DNA of 64,000 nt. Origin: an uncultured Nioella sp. (GTDB lineage: Bacteria > Pseudomonadota > Alphaproteobacteria > Rhodobacterales > Rhodobacteraceae). The translations under genes and the position numbers were made by a program. The stretch covers positions 124,001 to 188,000 of the forward strand of contig CANMJH010000004.1 in the NCBI GenBank assembly GCA_947498125.1, given 5' to 3'. A model generated the notes under the pieces. The model saw only the letters and a program-made list of their open reading frames with translations. It was not told where the DNA came from and ran no database searches. This document shows, one piece after another, positions 25,988 to 34,884 of this stretch (within the stretch, counting starts at the first letter, position 1; every line of letters begins with the position of its first letter).

Positions 25988-26775
25988 CAGCTTGTCTCCT
26001 TTGCAATCAACAAGTCGCGCAGTTCACTCGCAAGGTCTTGGATTTCAGTGGCGCGTAGGGTGCGTTCATCACGCGGACGGCCCAGTGGCACCTTATAGTC
26101 TGCGATGATCTTTCCTGGCCGCGCGCCCATCACCACAACACGGTCCGCGAGCAGTAGGGCCTCGGGGATCGAGTGGGTGATGAACAAAACCGTCTTTGGG
26201 CTGGATTGCCAAAGATCAAGCAGCTCATAGCCCATTTGGTCGCGCGTTAATGCGTCCAGCGCTGAGAACGGCTCGTCCATAAGCAGGATATCGGGGTTTC
26301 GAAACAACGCCCGGGCAATACCAACCCTTTGTTGCATCCCGCCCGAAAGCTCACGCGGGAGACGTTTTTCAAATCCCGCCAGGCCAACCTTGGCAATCAC
26401 ATCTTTGGCCACGTCACGATCTTGTTGGCTGATGCGCCCCCGCATGTGTTTGGCCGGAAAGGCGACGTTGTCTTCGACATTGGCCCAAGGCAAAAGTGTC
26501 GCCTGCTGGAACACGATTCCGACATCATCGCGGGGCCGTGTCACCGGCACGCCGAACACGCTGACGGTGCCATCAGTGGGCTTCACAAGGCCCGCTGTTA
26601 GCCGCAGAAGCGTTGACTTTCCGCAACCCGAAGGCCCAAGGACGGCAACAAACTCATGGCGTTTGATGGCAAGATCCACTCCGGACAGCGCCGTAAGCGG
26701 CCCTGTCCGGGTTGCGAAAGTCTGCCCGATATCGGCAAAGGTAATTGCGTCTTGAGCACTTTCCATCGATATCAC
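25987..26775 (-). CDS. ABC transporter ATPase (SsuB/TauB-like)
   Basis: A 262-residue ABC ATPase with Walker A GPSGCGKST, signature LSGGMQQRVGIARAL, Walker B ILLMDEPFSALDA and switch FITHSIPEA, as in the TauB/SsuB group. Two starts are possible: GTG 26775, which overlaps the binding-protein stop, and ATG 26766; no strong ribosome site distinguishes them. It energises the adjacent permease. Confidence 0.9.
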   Translation of the reverse strand: MISMESAQDAITFADIGQTFATRTGPLTALSGVDLAIKRHEFVAVLGPSGCGKSTLLRLTAGLVKPTDGTVSVFGVPVTRPRDDVGIVFQQATLLPWANVEDNVAFPAKHMRGRISQQDRDVAKDVIAKVGLAGFEKRLPRELSGGMQQRVGIARALFRNPDILLMDEPFSALDALTRDQMGYELLDLWQSSPKTVLFITHSIPEALLLADRVVVMGARPGKIIADYKVPLGRPRDERTLRATEIQDLASELRDLLIAKETS

Positions 26776-27767
26776 TCGGCCGCTAGGAACGATCGGTCGA
26801 CCACCGTTTCAGGGTCAAACGCTGCGGGGTCAAGATCTTGCGCTGCGGCAACGCGGGCCCATGTTTCCATCAAGCGGTCAGCATCAAATGTGCCAAGAGG
26901 GAACGTCTCGGTGATCTCGTTAAAGGCCAAAACCGAAGAGTCGACCCAAGCTGCTTCTACCATTTCAGCATCCAGTTCCGGCACGATCGCCGCAACAGCC
27001 ATGCCAGCCGCGGCCGGGTTTTCGTTTGCAAATTCCAATGATTGCGTGAAGGCCGCGACGAACCGACGGGCAACGTCAGGGCGTTCGGCCAAGAATGTAT
27101 CATTTGCGATCAAGGCAGCAGAATAAAGCTCAAGCCCGGCATCGGACCAAGGCAGAACGATCAGTTCTTCACCTGCTTCGGCGGCTTGAGCCTCAAAGAT
27201 AGACACGTTTGTCAGCCATGCGATGATCGCATCCGTGCGCCCTGTCATCAAAAGCGGGCCAAGCGCGCCGGGATCTGCGTTGGTCAGATCAATTGCATCT
27301 TCCGTTAGGCCATTATCGGCAAGAACCAGCGGCAGATACACATTGGACGAGGTGAATGGCGAGGTCGCAACCGAGTGTCCCTCGATATCCGTGAAGGATT
27401 CGATGCCGTTGCCAGCCAAGGTATAAAACGCGTGGGGACCAGTGTTGAAGATCGACATGATCGCTGTCGCGGGGACGTCTTCGCTTGCTGCGGCTGCCAT
27501 CAAGGCGCCGATATCTGCACTGCCAATATCGGACGTCCCTGTCGCAATCTTCGTGATTGCTTCTGTCGACCCTCGGCCGGGTACGATGTTCACTTCGATC
27601 CCCGCATCAGCACAAAAACCTTCGTGGATACAGATATAAATCGGGGATTTGTCACCGCCGGGGAGCCAATCCAACTGGTAATTCACAACGTCTTGGGCGG
27701 TTGCCATATTGGCCGCGCCAGCAGCAAAAAGGACCGGTAAGATCGCGCCAAAGTTTCGTTTTGTCAT
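26772..27767 (-). CDS. NMT1/THI5- or TauA-like ABC substrate-binding protein
   Basis: A 331-residue periplasmic binding protein with a signal peptide cut near residue 24 (ATAQ). The mature start YQLDWLPGGDKSPIYICIHEG and the central GSADIGALMAAA are characteristic of the NMT1/SsuA/ThiY fold, where a deep cleft binds small organic acids or heterocycles. Stop overlaps the ATPase start. Thirty-six bases separate it from an upstream cytidine-deaminase-like gene on the same strand, which hints that the ligand is an amino-substituted heterocycle such as a pyrimidine or purine base (inference). Confidence 0.88.
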   Translation of the reverse strand: MTKRNFGAILPVLFAAGAANMATAQDVVNYQLDWLPGGDKSPIYICIHEGFCADAGIEVNIVPGRGSTEAITKIATGTSDIGSADIGALMAAAASEDVPATAIMSIFNTGPHAFYTLAGNGIESFTDIEGHSVATSPFTSSNVYLPLVLADNGLTEDAIDLTNADPGALGPLLMTGRTDAIIAWLTNVSIFEAQAAEAGEELIVLPWSDAGLELYSAALIANDTFLAERPDVARRFVAAFTQSLEFANENPAAAGMAVAAIVPELDAEMVEAAWVDSSVLAFNEITETFPLGTFDADRLMETWARVAAAQDLDPAAFDPETVVDRSFLAAE

Positions 27768-27803
27768 GGTTCTTCTCTCATGTATTTGGGGAGGTAAGGC
27801 GGA

Positions 27804-28277
27804 TCACCAAAAGTCTTTATGGGATCGCGCAATGGCTTCTTCGAGTTCGGGAATGGGCCCCTCAACGATGATGTCGCGCTGGCCGGCTGCCAGTACCTGA
27901 CGGCAAGGCAATGACATCGTTAGGTTTTCAGGATTATCGCCCGTCAATACGGCCAGACGTTCTTCGGTCATGCCGAACACCAGCCTGCCAATCCCTGCCC
28001 AATAGGTCCCACCGGCGCACATGCTGCACGGCTCAACGGATGTGAAAAGCGTGCAGCTTTCAAGGAATTCCGGCGAGTATTTGGCGGCAGCCGCCCGGGC
28101 AACATTCAGCTCTGCGTGACCTGTGCCGCCATCTGTGCTGTGGGTGTTTCCACTCGATAGGATGATCTTGCCATCTGCATCCGCAACAAGCGCGCCAAAT
28201 GGATGGTTTCCAGAATCACGAGACTGGTCGGCCAAACGTATGGTTTCTTGCAGCAATTCTAAATCACGTGGCGTCAT
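27804..28277 (-). CDS. Zinc-dependent nucleoside/nucleobase deaminase (guanine-deaminase/TadA-like)
   Basis: A 157-residue cytidine-deaminase-fold enzyme. The zinc site is intact: His-Ala-Glu in TGHAELNVARAAA and PCSMC in TSVEPCSMCAG, with PFGALV near the N-terminus, as in GuaD, TadA and related small deaminases. It would hydrolytically deaminate an amino-heterocycle to the keto form. GAGG precedes ATG 28277. It is the first gene of the leftward operon with the NMT1-type transporter and faces a divergent LysR regulator, so the ABC system probably imports the deaminase substrate. Confidence 0.88.
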   Translation of the reverse strand: MTPRDLELLQETIRLADQSRDSGNHPFGALVADADGKIILSSGNTHSTDGGTGHAELNVARAAAAKYSPEFLESCTLFTSVEPCSMCAGGTYWAGIGRLVFGMTEERLAVLTGDNPENLTMSLPCRQVLAAGQRDIIVEGPIPELEEAIARSHKDFW

Positions 28278-28292
28278 CGGAGTCCTCTAAGT

Positions 28293-28337
28293 ATTCGAAT
28301 GGTTGCGCTGACCATAAGATGGAATAGAGTGTTCGAA
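28293..28337. promoter_or_regulatory. Divergent promoter region with two TTCGAA palindromes
   Basis: Between the deaminase and the LysR gene (28278-28386) lie ATTCGAAT at 28293-28300 and TTCGAA at 28332-28337, two palindromic cores 39 bases apart. They are plausible binding sites for the divergent LysR protein. No -35/-10 pair stands out. Confidence 0.3.
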
Positions 28338-28386
28338 AAAGTAGAATAAAATTCACGCCGTGTAAGAAAAAATGGAACACTAGCCA

Positions 28387-29289
28387 ATGTCAGCGTTTTC
28401 CAAAGAACTTAAATCTTTTGTGGTTGTTGCCCATTCGAGCTCCATCCGGGAAGCCGCAGAAAAGCTGAACATCTCAGCGCCTGCGCTCAGCAGACAGATC
28501 AAGATGCTGGAAGAAAGCTACGGCAAAAAGCTTTTGATCCGCAGCTCCGAAGGGGTCGTGCTAACGACAGAAGGGGCGGAACTTCGCACGGCAGCAACCA
28601 AGTGGCTGGCCGCCGATGTCACCTTGTCCAAACACTTCCATCGCGATCAAAAAAAGGCCGACTTGCGTCTGCGACTTGGAACAATGGCCGGTCTTGTCGA
28701 CACGTGGGTTCCGGCCCTCGTGGAACGTTTGGAAGAAAGCTTTGATAAAATCGAGTTGGATCTGGTGATAGGGTCAACGGCTGAAATTATTTCCAGCGCC
28801 GAAGCGCACGAGCTGGATATCGCCGTCGCATTCAACTTGCCCAAGCTCACAAGTATGGTTGTCGCTGAATCCCGAGACTATCACCTTGGGGTTGTGTCTG
28901 CTCCGGGATATGGGCCAACAGGTGATGGAGCGGTCTCGCTAAAGGAAGCTCTGGATTTTCCACTTTGCTTGCCCAGTTCCGCACTCTCGATGCATACCCG
29001 ATTGATCGGCGAAATCCTAAGCGTGAGGGTCAGTCCCGATGTCCTGATCTCAAGCAATTCAGTTCCGGCCCTATTGCACTTTTTAAGGCGTGGTCGCGGC
29101 GTCGGTTTTCTGACGTGGCCTGATGTGGCTCAAGAAGTCGCGGCAGGTCGCCTGACATTCCGTCCGCTGGCCGTTCGGCGGCTGACCGAAACACTCTCGA
29201 CAGCTATTTGCCGTGGGAACGACTTAGCTGCGGCAACGCCGGTTGTGATCAACGCGATTCAGTCGACTTTAACTGACCTCGGGGAATGA
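28387..29289 (+). CDS. LysR-family transcriptional regulator
   Basis: A 300-residue regulator with the N-terminal winged helix (SIREAAEKLNISAPALSRQIKMLEE, about residues 19-43) and a type 2 periplasmic-binding effector domain from about residue 90. It is transcribed divergently from the deaminase and NMT1-type ABC operon, which is its likely target; the effector may be the transported heterocycle. The gene ends at 29289 and is followed by a short gap to the convergent sulfatase. Confidence 0.9.
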   Translation: MSAFSKELKSFVVVAHSSSIREAAEKLNISAPALSRQIKMLEESYGKKLLIRSSEGVVLTTEGAELRTAATKWLAADVTLSKHFHRDQKKADLRLRLGTMAGLVDTWVPALVERLEESFDKIELDLVIGSTAEIISSAEAHELDIAVAFNLPKLTSMVVAESRDYHLGVVSAPGYGPTGDGAVSLKEALDFPLCLPSSALSMHTRLIGEILSVRVSPDVLISSNSVPALLHFLRRGRGVGFLTWPDVAQEVAAGRLTFRPLAVRRLTETLSTAICRGNDLAAATPVVINAIQSTLTDLGE

Positions 29290-29383
29290 GCGGTGTCGGC
29301 GACCGAAGGTCTAAAAGGCCAAGCCCGAACGCCCAGATTACGGAGTTTTCCAGTTGGCGATTTTCTGCGGCAAAAGTGGTGCA

Positions 29384-31000
29384 TCACCGTTTCACATGCG
29401 TGGGGAAAATTCCGCCACTCTGGTCGACCTCTTCCTTGTTGGCGTACCCTATCAACACGCCCGGTGGGGCGCCGCGGTCCGTGGCTTTTTCTATGGCTGC
29501 ATCATCGCGCGTGATGCGCGTGTGATGTTGCCTGCTCCAATCGAAATGCATAGCCTTCAGACGGTTTATTTGATCCGTAAAATTTGGATCAGCGCCAAGG
29601 TCGTTTAGCTCATTCGGATCTTTTTCCAAATCGAACAAAAGCGGGCGCGTCGTCTCGATATGTACGTATTTCCATCGCCCGTCAAAAATCATCACCAGAC
29701 GCGCATCTGTTTGATCAATTTCGTTCGCGCGGCGGGGTGGCCGGGTCGCGTAATCGTATTCCGAAACGCAGAATTGCCGCCATTCTGGTGCTTCGCCGCG
29801 CAGGATGGGGCAAAGTGAACGCCCTTCAAGAATATGCGGTTTGGCAGCGCCTCCGAAAAACTCAAGGAAGGTTGGGGCCAGATCAATCGCCTCGACCAGC
29901 GCGTCACTGGCGTTGCCGCGTGTTGCGTCTGCTTGCGGTCTGGGGTCGTAGACCAGCAACGGCACCCGGGCCGAGCAATCGTAGAACAGATCCTTTTCGC
30001 CCATCCAGTGATCGCCCATATTGTCGCCGTGATCTGAACAGAACACGATCATCGTATCCTTCATCCGGCCGCTTTCGCGAAGATGGTCAAATAACCGGCC
30101 CATCTGGTCATCAAGCTCTTTGATCAACCCCATATAGACCGGGCCAACCGCATCGCGGATATCATCGCGAGAAAAGTTCTGGCAGGCCCGCATTTTCAGC
30201 CATTCCTGCATGAAAGGATGATCGGTGTCCTTTTCCGAAGTGTGGCGACTGACGGGTGGCAGATCAGCGGCGGAATACATGTCGTTATAGGGCGCAGGGG
30301 CCAAATAGGGCCAATGCGGCTTGATGTAACTCAGGTGACAGAGCCAAGGCTGGTCGCCCTGTGCGTCGATATATTCAATGCCGCGGGTGGTCAGCCAAGC
30401 GGTTTCCGAGTGTTCTTTTGGTACTCTGGCCGGATATGGAGCGTTTTCAAGCACCCAGCCAGACACCAGTTCGCCATCTGGTTTGACGCCAGTATTTGCC
30501 CATTCTTCCCAAAGATTGTCGCCATCCATACCGTGGGCCCGCAAATAGGCTTCGTATTCTGCGCTTTTGCGTCCGGGGCTGGCCGTTGGGTTTTCGCCAT
30601 CGTCGCGAAGAACGACATCAAAGCCGCATTCGCGTATCAAGGCGCCAATTGGGCTTGTGGGATCGATGCCCAGTCGTTTCATACCAGCGATATCCGGTGT
30701 CATATGGGTCTTGCCCACCAGCGAATACTTCACACCTTGTTCGCGCAAATGCTCTCCCAATGTCGGCTCGCCAACCCTAAGGGGCGTGCCGTTCATCGTG
30801 GATCCGTGGCTGCGAACATATCGGCCCGTGTAGTAGCTCATCCGGCTGGGGCCACAGATCGGAGATTGCACATAGGCCTGATTGAACCGCACACCCTGCG
30901 CCGCCAGCCAGTCGATATTGGGCGTGTCAATGTGGTCAGCGCCATAGCAGCTGAGGTAATCCCAACGGAGTTGATCGACCATAATCCACAAAACATTCAT
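29384..31000 (-). CDS. Sulfatase / phosphonate-monoester-hydrolase-type enzyme (paralogue 1)
   Basis: A 538-residue alkaline-phosphatase-superfamily hydrolase without a signal peptide. Metal-binding Asp9 (IMVDQLRWD), the CxPSR sulfatase signature at Cys49 (SPICGPSRMSYYTGR) that is converted to formylglycine, MNGTPL downstream and the second metal site FCSDHGDNMGDH are present. The layout and the C-terminal RWKYVH and LLFDLEKDPNELNDL segments fit the phosphonate monoester hydrolase/PdeA branch, whose enzymes are promiscuous on sulfate, phosphate and phosphonate esters. Its start overlaps a short upstream ORF (TAATG). It shares operon direction with the LysR gene at 31299 and is paralogous to 36185-37768. 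Confidence 0.87.
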   Translation of the reverse strand: MNVLWIMVDQLRWDYLSCYGADHIDTPNIDWLAAQGVRFNQAYVQSPICGPSRMSYYTGRYVRSHGSTMNGTPLRVGEPTLGEHLREQGVKYSLVGKTHMTPDIAGMKRLGIDPTSPIGALIRECGFDVVLRDDGENPTASPGRKSAEYEAYLRAHGMDGDNLWEEWANTGVKPDGELVSGWVLENAPYPARVPKEHSETAWLTTRGIEYIDAQGDQPWLCHLSYIKPHWPYLAPAPYNDMYSAADLPPVSRHTSEKDTDHPFMQEWLKMRACQNFSRDDIRDAVGPVYMGLIKELDDQMGRLFDHLRESGRMKDTMIVFCSDHGDNMGDHWMGEKDLFYDCSARVPLLVYDPRPQADATRGNASDALVEAIDLAPTFLEFFGGAAKPHILEGRSLCPILRGEAPEWRQFCVSEYDYATRPPRRANEIDQTDARLVMIFDGRWKYVHIETTRPLLFDLEKDPNELNDLGADPNFTDQINRLKAMHFDWSRQHHTRITRDDAAIEKATDRGAPPGVLIGYANKEEVDQSGGIFPTHVKR

Positions 31001-31200
31001 TATAAATAACCCCTTAGGCTATTGAGGCGAGGCGGGCGGGCTGTGGTTCCGGTGCAATTGAGTGGGCTGTGCAGACGGACGGCCTTGGCCATTGGCTTAT
31101 CACGAAAAGTGGTGATGGCCTGCATTGGGATGGCGGTGATTTGATGGGCTCTCACTGAACTATCTTGATCCATGTCTGCGCCCCAGCATTGCATAGTCAA
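31000..31200 (-). CDS. Possible short upstream ORF, 66 residues (doubtful)
   Basis: An open frame starting with TTG 31200 ends in TAA at 31000-31002 exactly overlapping the ATG of the sulfatase (TAATG), an arrangement seen with translational coupling. The peptide has no recognisable domain, no signal sequence and unremarkable composition. It may be only a chance frame in the 5' leader. The rest of the 298-base gap to the LysR gene shows nothing else apart from an AT-rich stretch around 31235-31275. Confidence 0.2.
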   Translation of the reverse strand: MTMQCWGADMDQDSSVRAHQITAIPMQAITTFRDKPMAKAVRLHSPLNCTGTTARPPRLNSLRGYL

Positions 31201-31298
31201 AACAGCATGGCGATCCGGAGCTGTGATGTAAAATCCGAAAATCGAAAGATATCATACGGTTTTTCTATATCTAATGGGGCATTGTATCGCGCGGCCCC

Positions 31299-32210
31299 TT
31301 AGGTGATCGTTTTGCTGAAATAGACGTGAAGGCGTTCGAGGAAATCCACCACTTCCAGACGATCCCGGCCTGCGGTTGTCGACCAAAGCCCGATGTTTCG
31401 CGACGGCAATTCCACATTCAAATCAACCGGAGCAACACGGAACCGCTCTTGAAATGTTCCTGCCATGCGGAAGGGCAGCATGCTGCAGGATTTCGTTTTT
31501 TCCAACATCCGGAACGTCATGGTAACATCACCGGTATTTTCCAGAATTCTAGGCAGGACATCCGGCAATCCCAGCCAGTTCAGTGTTTCGCGTGTCGTGT
31601 CGAACAATCCCGAAATCGCGCCGACAGAAATCCAGTTATAGTCGGCCAGTTCCTGCGGAGATACATTGGTTTTTCGCGCCAAAGGGTCGTCTTCCCCCAC
31701 GAAAATCGACAGGTGCTCTTTGAACAACTTCTCACGATGCAGCCCGTCATCTTTTCGGTTCAGCTCAAAGGGGATGATTGCCACATCCAGATCGTCGTTC
31801 TTTAGCCGTTCAACCAGCCTTGCCGCTATCTCGCAATGTAATTTCAGGCTGTAGGATGGTGGATCTTCAACCGTTTCAACAAAGAAATCACCCATGATCG
31901 TGGCCGCCAGCATAGGACCTACGCCGACACGCAATTCGCCAACAAGACCGTTTTTCCACTCTTGTATGGCGACCTGCGCGCGCTCCGATCCTCTGAGGAT
32001 TGTGCGACCTTCCTCTGCGAGACGCTGACCGATATCGGTTGCCGTTACCCCGTATCGACCTCGGCGCAACACCGCTCCGCCCGCGCGATCTTCGATGATT
32101 TTCACGATCCGCGACAAGGTTGGCTGCGTAACGTTCAGTTTCTGGGCCGCTTTCGTGACCGAACCAAGCTCAACGATGACCGCCAATTGCATGAGGTGCT
32201 TTGGGTCCAT
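31299..32210 (-). CDS. LysR-family transcriptional regulator
   Basis: A 303-residue LysR protein: helix-turn-helix in SVTKAAQKLNVTQPTLSRIVK (about residues 17-37) and effector domain from about residue 90. It lies between two sulfatases of the same type: divergent from the GST/TRAP/sulfatase operon that starts at 32478 and upstream of the leftward sulfatase. It is therefore the likely regulator of the whole ester-degrading locus. Confidence 0.9.
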   Translation of the reverse strand: MDPKHLMQLAVIVELGSVTKAAQKLNVTQPTLSRIVKIIEDRAGGAVLRRGRYGVTATDIGQRLAEEGRTILRGSERAQVAIQEWKNGLVGELRVGVGPMLAATIMGDFFVETVEDPPSYSLKLHCEIAARLVERLKNDDLDVAIIPFELNRKDDGLHREKLFKEHLSIFVGEDDPLARKTNVSPQELADYNWISVGAISGLFDTTRETLNWLGLPDVLPRILENTGDVTMTFRMLEKTKSCSMLPFRMAGTFQERFRVAPVDLNVELPSRNIGLWSTTAGRDRLEVVDFLERLHVYFSKTIT

Positions 32211-32387
32211 GAGGTATAAGTTTCCTGTATGTCTAATGTCGATATTCGAATTTTACATCACACCTGAAACTATACAACACTCCATGACCAACCAATGATC
32301 GGGAAAACAGTGATCCAGACCGCTCCGACAAACCTTTCGCAAGACACAGGTACGCCCTGCCTGCCTATTGGCTGTGCGGGAGTGCAA

Positions 32388-32432
32388 GGCCAGCCCGCAG
32401 CGTCGTTTCCCATTCGCCGCTGCGGGCTGGCC
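32388..32432. repeat. 15-bp perfect inverted repeat upstream of the GST gene
   Basis: GGCCAGCCCGCAGCG (32388-32402) and its exact reverse complement (32418-32432) flank a 15-nt loop. As RNA it would be a very stable hairpin in the leader of the GST-TRAP-sulfatase operon, 45 bases before the start codon. There is no T run. A partial relative of one arm appears at about 32370-32380. It could be an attenuator, a processing site or an inserted palindromic element. Confidence 0.85.
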
Positions 32433-32477
32433 GAGTCACCGTTGAAGCCCAATGACAGTTAATCGGAGAGGTAACAT

Positions 32478-33221
32478 ATGTTAAAACTATATCATTATTG
32501 GAGTTCCACCTGCTCACGCAGAGTGCGCATTACCCTCGCCGAAAAGGAAATCGATTGGGTCAGTCACCACGTAGATATCCATACCAAGAAAGAACAGCTT
32601 GAGGATTGGTACAAAGCCATCAATCCCAACAGCTATGTACCTGCACTTGATCATGATGGAAAAATTCTGATCGAGTCGCTGGTGATCATGCAATATCTCG
32701 ACGAGGTGTTCGATACAGGGGCAAAACTGGTACCCGGTGATGCCTATGAACGCGGTATGATGCGGGTCTGGATGGACCGGTTCGAATACGCCGTCCACAA
32801 GGCCATCAATGCGCTGTCACATAGCCGATCCCATAGCGATAAATTCGTCGGGCTTTCGCATGAGGAATTAAAAGCGCTCTGGTTGAAAGTCGGTAACCCC
32901 GAAAAGCGCCGCATTCTGCTTCACCGGCTTGAGCATGGTGTATCCGAGGCCGAAGAAGCCAGCTCGATCGAGCGCATTGAAAATGTTCTCGATATGATGG
33001 AGCGCCAGCTTGAGAAAACAGTGTGGCTCTGCGGTGATCAGATGACATTGGCCGATATCGCAATGGCGCCTTACCCCGAGCGTTTTGAGGCAAACAAGCT
33101 CGACATGCTAACCGATTATTCCAAGCGCCCGCGATATGGCGAATGGGTCGCCAAGATACAAGCCCGACCTGCTTACGCCGAGGCTTATGCTTTCCCAAAC
33201 CCGAACGCGGACAAACAGTAA
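32478..33221 (+). CDS. Glutathione S-transferase family protein
   Basis: A 247-residue soluble GST: thioredoxin-fold N-terminal domain (LYHYWSSTCSRRVRITLAEK, INPNSYVPALDHDG, ES motif at IESLVIMQYLDE) and an all-helical C-terminal domain with the LADIAMAPY segment. The N-terminal SSTCSRRVR contains the usual catalytic serine/cysteine position. The overall layout, with an insertion in the helical domain, recalls bacterial etherase and dehalogenase GSTs such as LigF; that is a weak resemblance. ATG 32478 has GGAGAGG upstream. It leads the TRAP transporter and second sulfatase genes, which suggests a role in breaking down the imported compound. Confidence 0.88.
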   Translation: MLKLYHYWSSTCSRRVRITLAEKEIDWVSHHVDIHTKKEQLEDWYKAINPNSYVPALDHDGKILIESLVIMQYLDEVFDTGAKLVPGDAYERGMMRVWMDRFEYAVHKAINALSHSRSHSDKFVGLSHEELKALWLKVGNPEKRRILLHRLEHGVSEAEEASSIERIENVLDMMERQLEKTVWLCGDQMTLADIAMAPYPERFEANKLDMLTDYSKRPRYGEWVAKIQARPAYAEAYAFPNPNADKQ

Positions 33222-33353
33222 GCGGACACTCAAGGCGCCATTCAGTTTCTTGGAGGAGGACGAATGGTGCAGGGCCCAAATGGCTCAGGAGGCTGACCAC
33301 ACAAAAGAAGCGCAAACTATCGTGCGAACAGATTGATCAAGGAGGAGAACACT

Positions 33354-34361
33354 ATGAAACTTAAGGTATTTGGTGCCATTGCCGTTATGACGCTTGGTGC
33401 AACGGGCGCACAGGCCGACACACGCCTGCTCGTGAATTGCTTTTGGCCAGCGGGCCATCATGTTTGCCGGGAAATTCTGCCGGCATGGCTGGATGAGGTT
33501 GAGCGCGTTACAGAGGGCCGTGTTACCGGCATCCTTCCCCCGCGCTCGGTTGCACCGCCACCCGAACAGCTCGCGTCGGTGGAAAGCGGAATTGCCGATG
33601 TGGCCGTCCAGTTCAACGGGCTTATTCAGAACCGCGTGACCGGCCCCATCGTTGCGATGCAGCCCTTCGTTGGCTCAAATGACGCCGCCGCCATGAGCCG
33701 CGCCTTATGGGCGACAAATCGGGAGTTCTTCCCCGAAGAGTTTGACACGGTGCATTTGCTGTCGCAATTCGTCATCTCTCCGGGTCAGCTATTCAGCCAG
33801 ACCGACACGCCGATCAACTCGGTCGAGGAACTGGCGAGCCGTAGAATGTGGGCGCTTCCTGGCCCGCTGTCTCAAATTTTGTCCGAGTTGGGATCGGGCG
33901 TTGTATCGACACCTGCGGTTGCTGCCAATGAGATCATCTCGCGCGGCGTTGTCGATGGTTTCCTCGGAATGGATGCTCAGGCTGTCAGGGCGTTCCAATT
34001 GTTGCCTTACACCACGTCGAACACACAGTTCGAAGGCGCGATCTATACGACGTCTTTCTCGATGTTCATGAATTTGGACACTTGGGCGGAAATCTCTGCT
34101 GAAGATCAACAAGCGATCATGAGCGTCAGCGGCGGTGTATTGGCCGAAACCTTTGGCACGTCGTGGGATGCCCAAAACCGCGCCGCAGAAGAAGGGTTTG
34201 CTGAGGCGGGGATTGAAGTGATCCAGGCCGATCCAGCCTTTGAGGCCGCATTGATGGAAGCCTCCGGATTTGTGACCGAGGCGTGGCTTGCCGCGGCGGC
34301 CGAAGCGGGCATCGACGGCGAGGGCGCACTTGCGTTCTACCGGGCGCAATTGGCGCAATAA
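33354..34361 (+). CDS. TRAP transporter substrate-binding protein (DctP family)
   Basis: A 335-residue periplasmic protein with signal peptide cut after AQA (residue 21). The DctP/TAXI-distinct fold is indicated by the mature start LLVNCFWPAGHHVCREILP, the ESGIADVAVQFNG segment, the central RRMWALPG containing the conserved arginine that binds a carboxylate in most DctP proteins, and the helical C-terminus. AAGGAGG (33339-33345) sits 8 bases before ATG 33354, which is preferred over the in-frame ATG at 33333. Two cysteines early in the mature protein could form a disulphide. It delivers an organic-acid-type ligand to the DctQM permease. Confidence 0.92.
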   Translation: MKLKVFGAIAVMTLGATGAQADTRLLVNCFWPAGHHVCREILPAWLDEVERVTEGRVTGILPPRSVAPPPEQLASVESGIADVAVQFNGLIQNRVTGPIVAMQPFVGSNDAAAMSRALWATNREFFPEEFDTVHLLSQFVISPGQLFSQTDTPINSVEELASRRMWALPGPLSQILSELGSGVVSTPAVAANEIISRGVVDGFLGMDAQAVRAFQLLPYTTSNTQFEGAIYTTSFSMFMNLDTWAEISAEDQQAIMSVSGGVLAETFGTSWDAQNRAAEEGFAEAGIEVIQADPAFEAALMEASGFVTEAWLAAAAEAGIDGEGALAFYRAQLAQ

Positions 34362-34386
34362 GACAGCCAATTAGGGAGGATGGATC

Positions 34387-34884
34387 ATGGTCACCAAAAT
34401 ATTACGTCATATCGTTCAGGTGCTGGAGTTCTTCTCCAGCATCGTTTTGGCGGCGATGATGCTTCTGACTTTTGTGGACGTGCTGGCGCGTTATGTCTTT
34501 GCCACTCCAATTTTCGGAGCCACGGAAATGATCAGCACCATGTTGGCGCTGGTTATTTTCCTTGGCCTCGGAATAGCAAACGCAAAGGACCGCCACATCG
34601 TGGTCGAGCTGTTCGACCACAAAATTCGTAAGATGTCGCCCCGCATCTATGATGCGATTGTGCAGGGGTTTTCGATCCTTGCCATGTCTCTGATCGTCTA
34701 TGTTTTATTCGTTCAATCCAAAGAGGCGGCCCATGTCGGATCAACCACGATCGTTCTGGCGTGGCCCATGTCTTGGATCACCGGCAGCATTGCTTTCTTC
34801 GCGTTCCTGAGCGTTGTCAGTCAAGTTTTGGGTTTGATTATCGGAAAGTCTGATCAGGGCAATCATCATCTGGAGGACGTGTAA
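34387..34884 (+). CDS. TRAP transporter small permease (DctQ family)
   Basis: A 165-residue membrane protein with four hydrophobic helices, and the family motif with DVLARYVF near residue 30-37. GGGAGG at 34375-34380 precedes ATG 34387. It lies between the binding protein and the large permease and overlaps the latter by one base (TAATG), so the two subunits are translated together. Confidence 0.92.
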   Translation: MVTKILRHIVQVLEFFSSIVLAAMMLLTFVDVLARYVFATPIFGATEMISTMLALVIFLGLGIANAKDRHIVVELFDHKIRKMSPRIYDAIVQGFSILAMSLIVYVLFVQSKEAAHVGSTTIVLAWPMSWITGSIAFFAFLSVVSQVLGLIIGKSDQGNHHLEDV

